Part shown: positions 63,932 through 64,000 of the stretch, piece by piece
Numbering within the stretch: the stretch's first letter is position 1
How the letters are laid out: the number at the start of each line of letters is the position of its first letter
Origin: Acidobacteriaceae bacterium
GTDB lineage: Bacteria > Acidobacteriota > Terriglobia > Terriglobales > Acidobacteriaceae
Assembly (NCBI GenBank): GCA_003134655.1
Contig: PLBY01000060.1
Location: forward strand, 14,580 to 78,579
Length of the DNA stretch: 64,000 nt
Direction: 5' to 3'
The notes under the pieces: generated by a model
The model's input: the letters and a program-made list of their open reading frames with translations, nothing else
What the model was told of the DNA's origin: nothing
Database searches by the model: none
Translations under genes and position numbers: made by a program

Positions 63932-64000
63932 ATTCGATGCGGAGGGATCAGCGAGAGATGCATCGGCAGCACAGGAAACGCACTGCTGCAGGGTGCGGCC

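Overview
The window looks like a high-GC soil bacterium, most consistent with Acidobacteriota (Terriglobia-like). This is an inference from gene content: tandem DUF507 genes before queG, a CRTAC1/ASPIC-UnbV fusion, an STN protein, a two-domain LigD and PQQ/GMC oxidoreductases with cytochromes. No rRNA is present.

The window has two parts. Positions 1 to about 31.4 kb are an accessory conflict (immunity-like) island. It opens with a transposase fragment and ends at a 45-nt copy of the 3' half of a tRNA-Pro gene, the kind of scar an integrase leaves in a tRNA attachment site. Module A (834-11440) encodes an AAA+ ATPase with two RyR domains, a two-TM RCK channel-like protein ending in RyR, a lone RyR domain, a TIR-like/pseudo-phosphatase fusion, and a DUF4062-NACHT-WD40 STAND protein. 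Module B (14628-21262) repeats the plan: an AAA+/RyR gene, split by a one-base frameshift, is followed by a DUF4062-NACHT-TPR STAND protein. Between them lie xthA and an SRAP gene, both linked to abasic-site repair, and two small conserved-looking genes. Module C (about 21.3-31.2 kb) has a SLOG-SLATT membrane protein on the minus strand, three decayed N-terminal effector fragments (DUF4062, TIR, TIR), a second intact DUF4062-NACHT-WD40 gene and a third copy truncated inside the NTPase. The repeated pairing of AAA+/RyR proteins with DUF4062-STAND proteins, together with a channel-like RyR protein, is the best candidate here for a poorly described system. I infer that the STAND proteins sense, that RyR, TIR-like and SLOG domains bind or process nucleotide-type ligands, and that the membrane proteins may be effectors.

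From about 31.5 kb onward the sequence reads as ordinary chromosome: a secreted hydrolase; kdsC; rbsK-deoC with a secreted nucleoside hydrolase nearby (nucleoside/ribose use); a very large CRTAC1-thioredoxin-like-TPR protein whose redox cysteines are both serine; TPR, STN and papain-like secreted proteins; DUF507 x2-queG; ligD (without Ku); a Nudix gene; a TAT/GMC/nine-heme-cytochrome operon; a Phd-PIN toxin-antitoxin pair; a PQQ dehydrogenase with a diheme cytochrome c; ubiX; a ChaN-like protein; larB; a PPOX-family gene and a BON protein. Between the multiheme cytochrome and the toxin gene is a minus-strand transcription unit of about 340 nt with a promoter, a perfect Shine-Dalgarno site, a 20-codon frame ending in a hairpin and a strong intrinsic terminator. 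It is an unassigned small RNA or leader-peptide gene.
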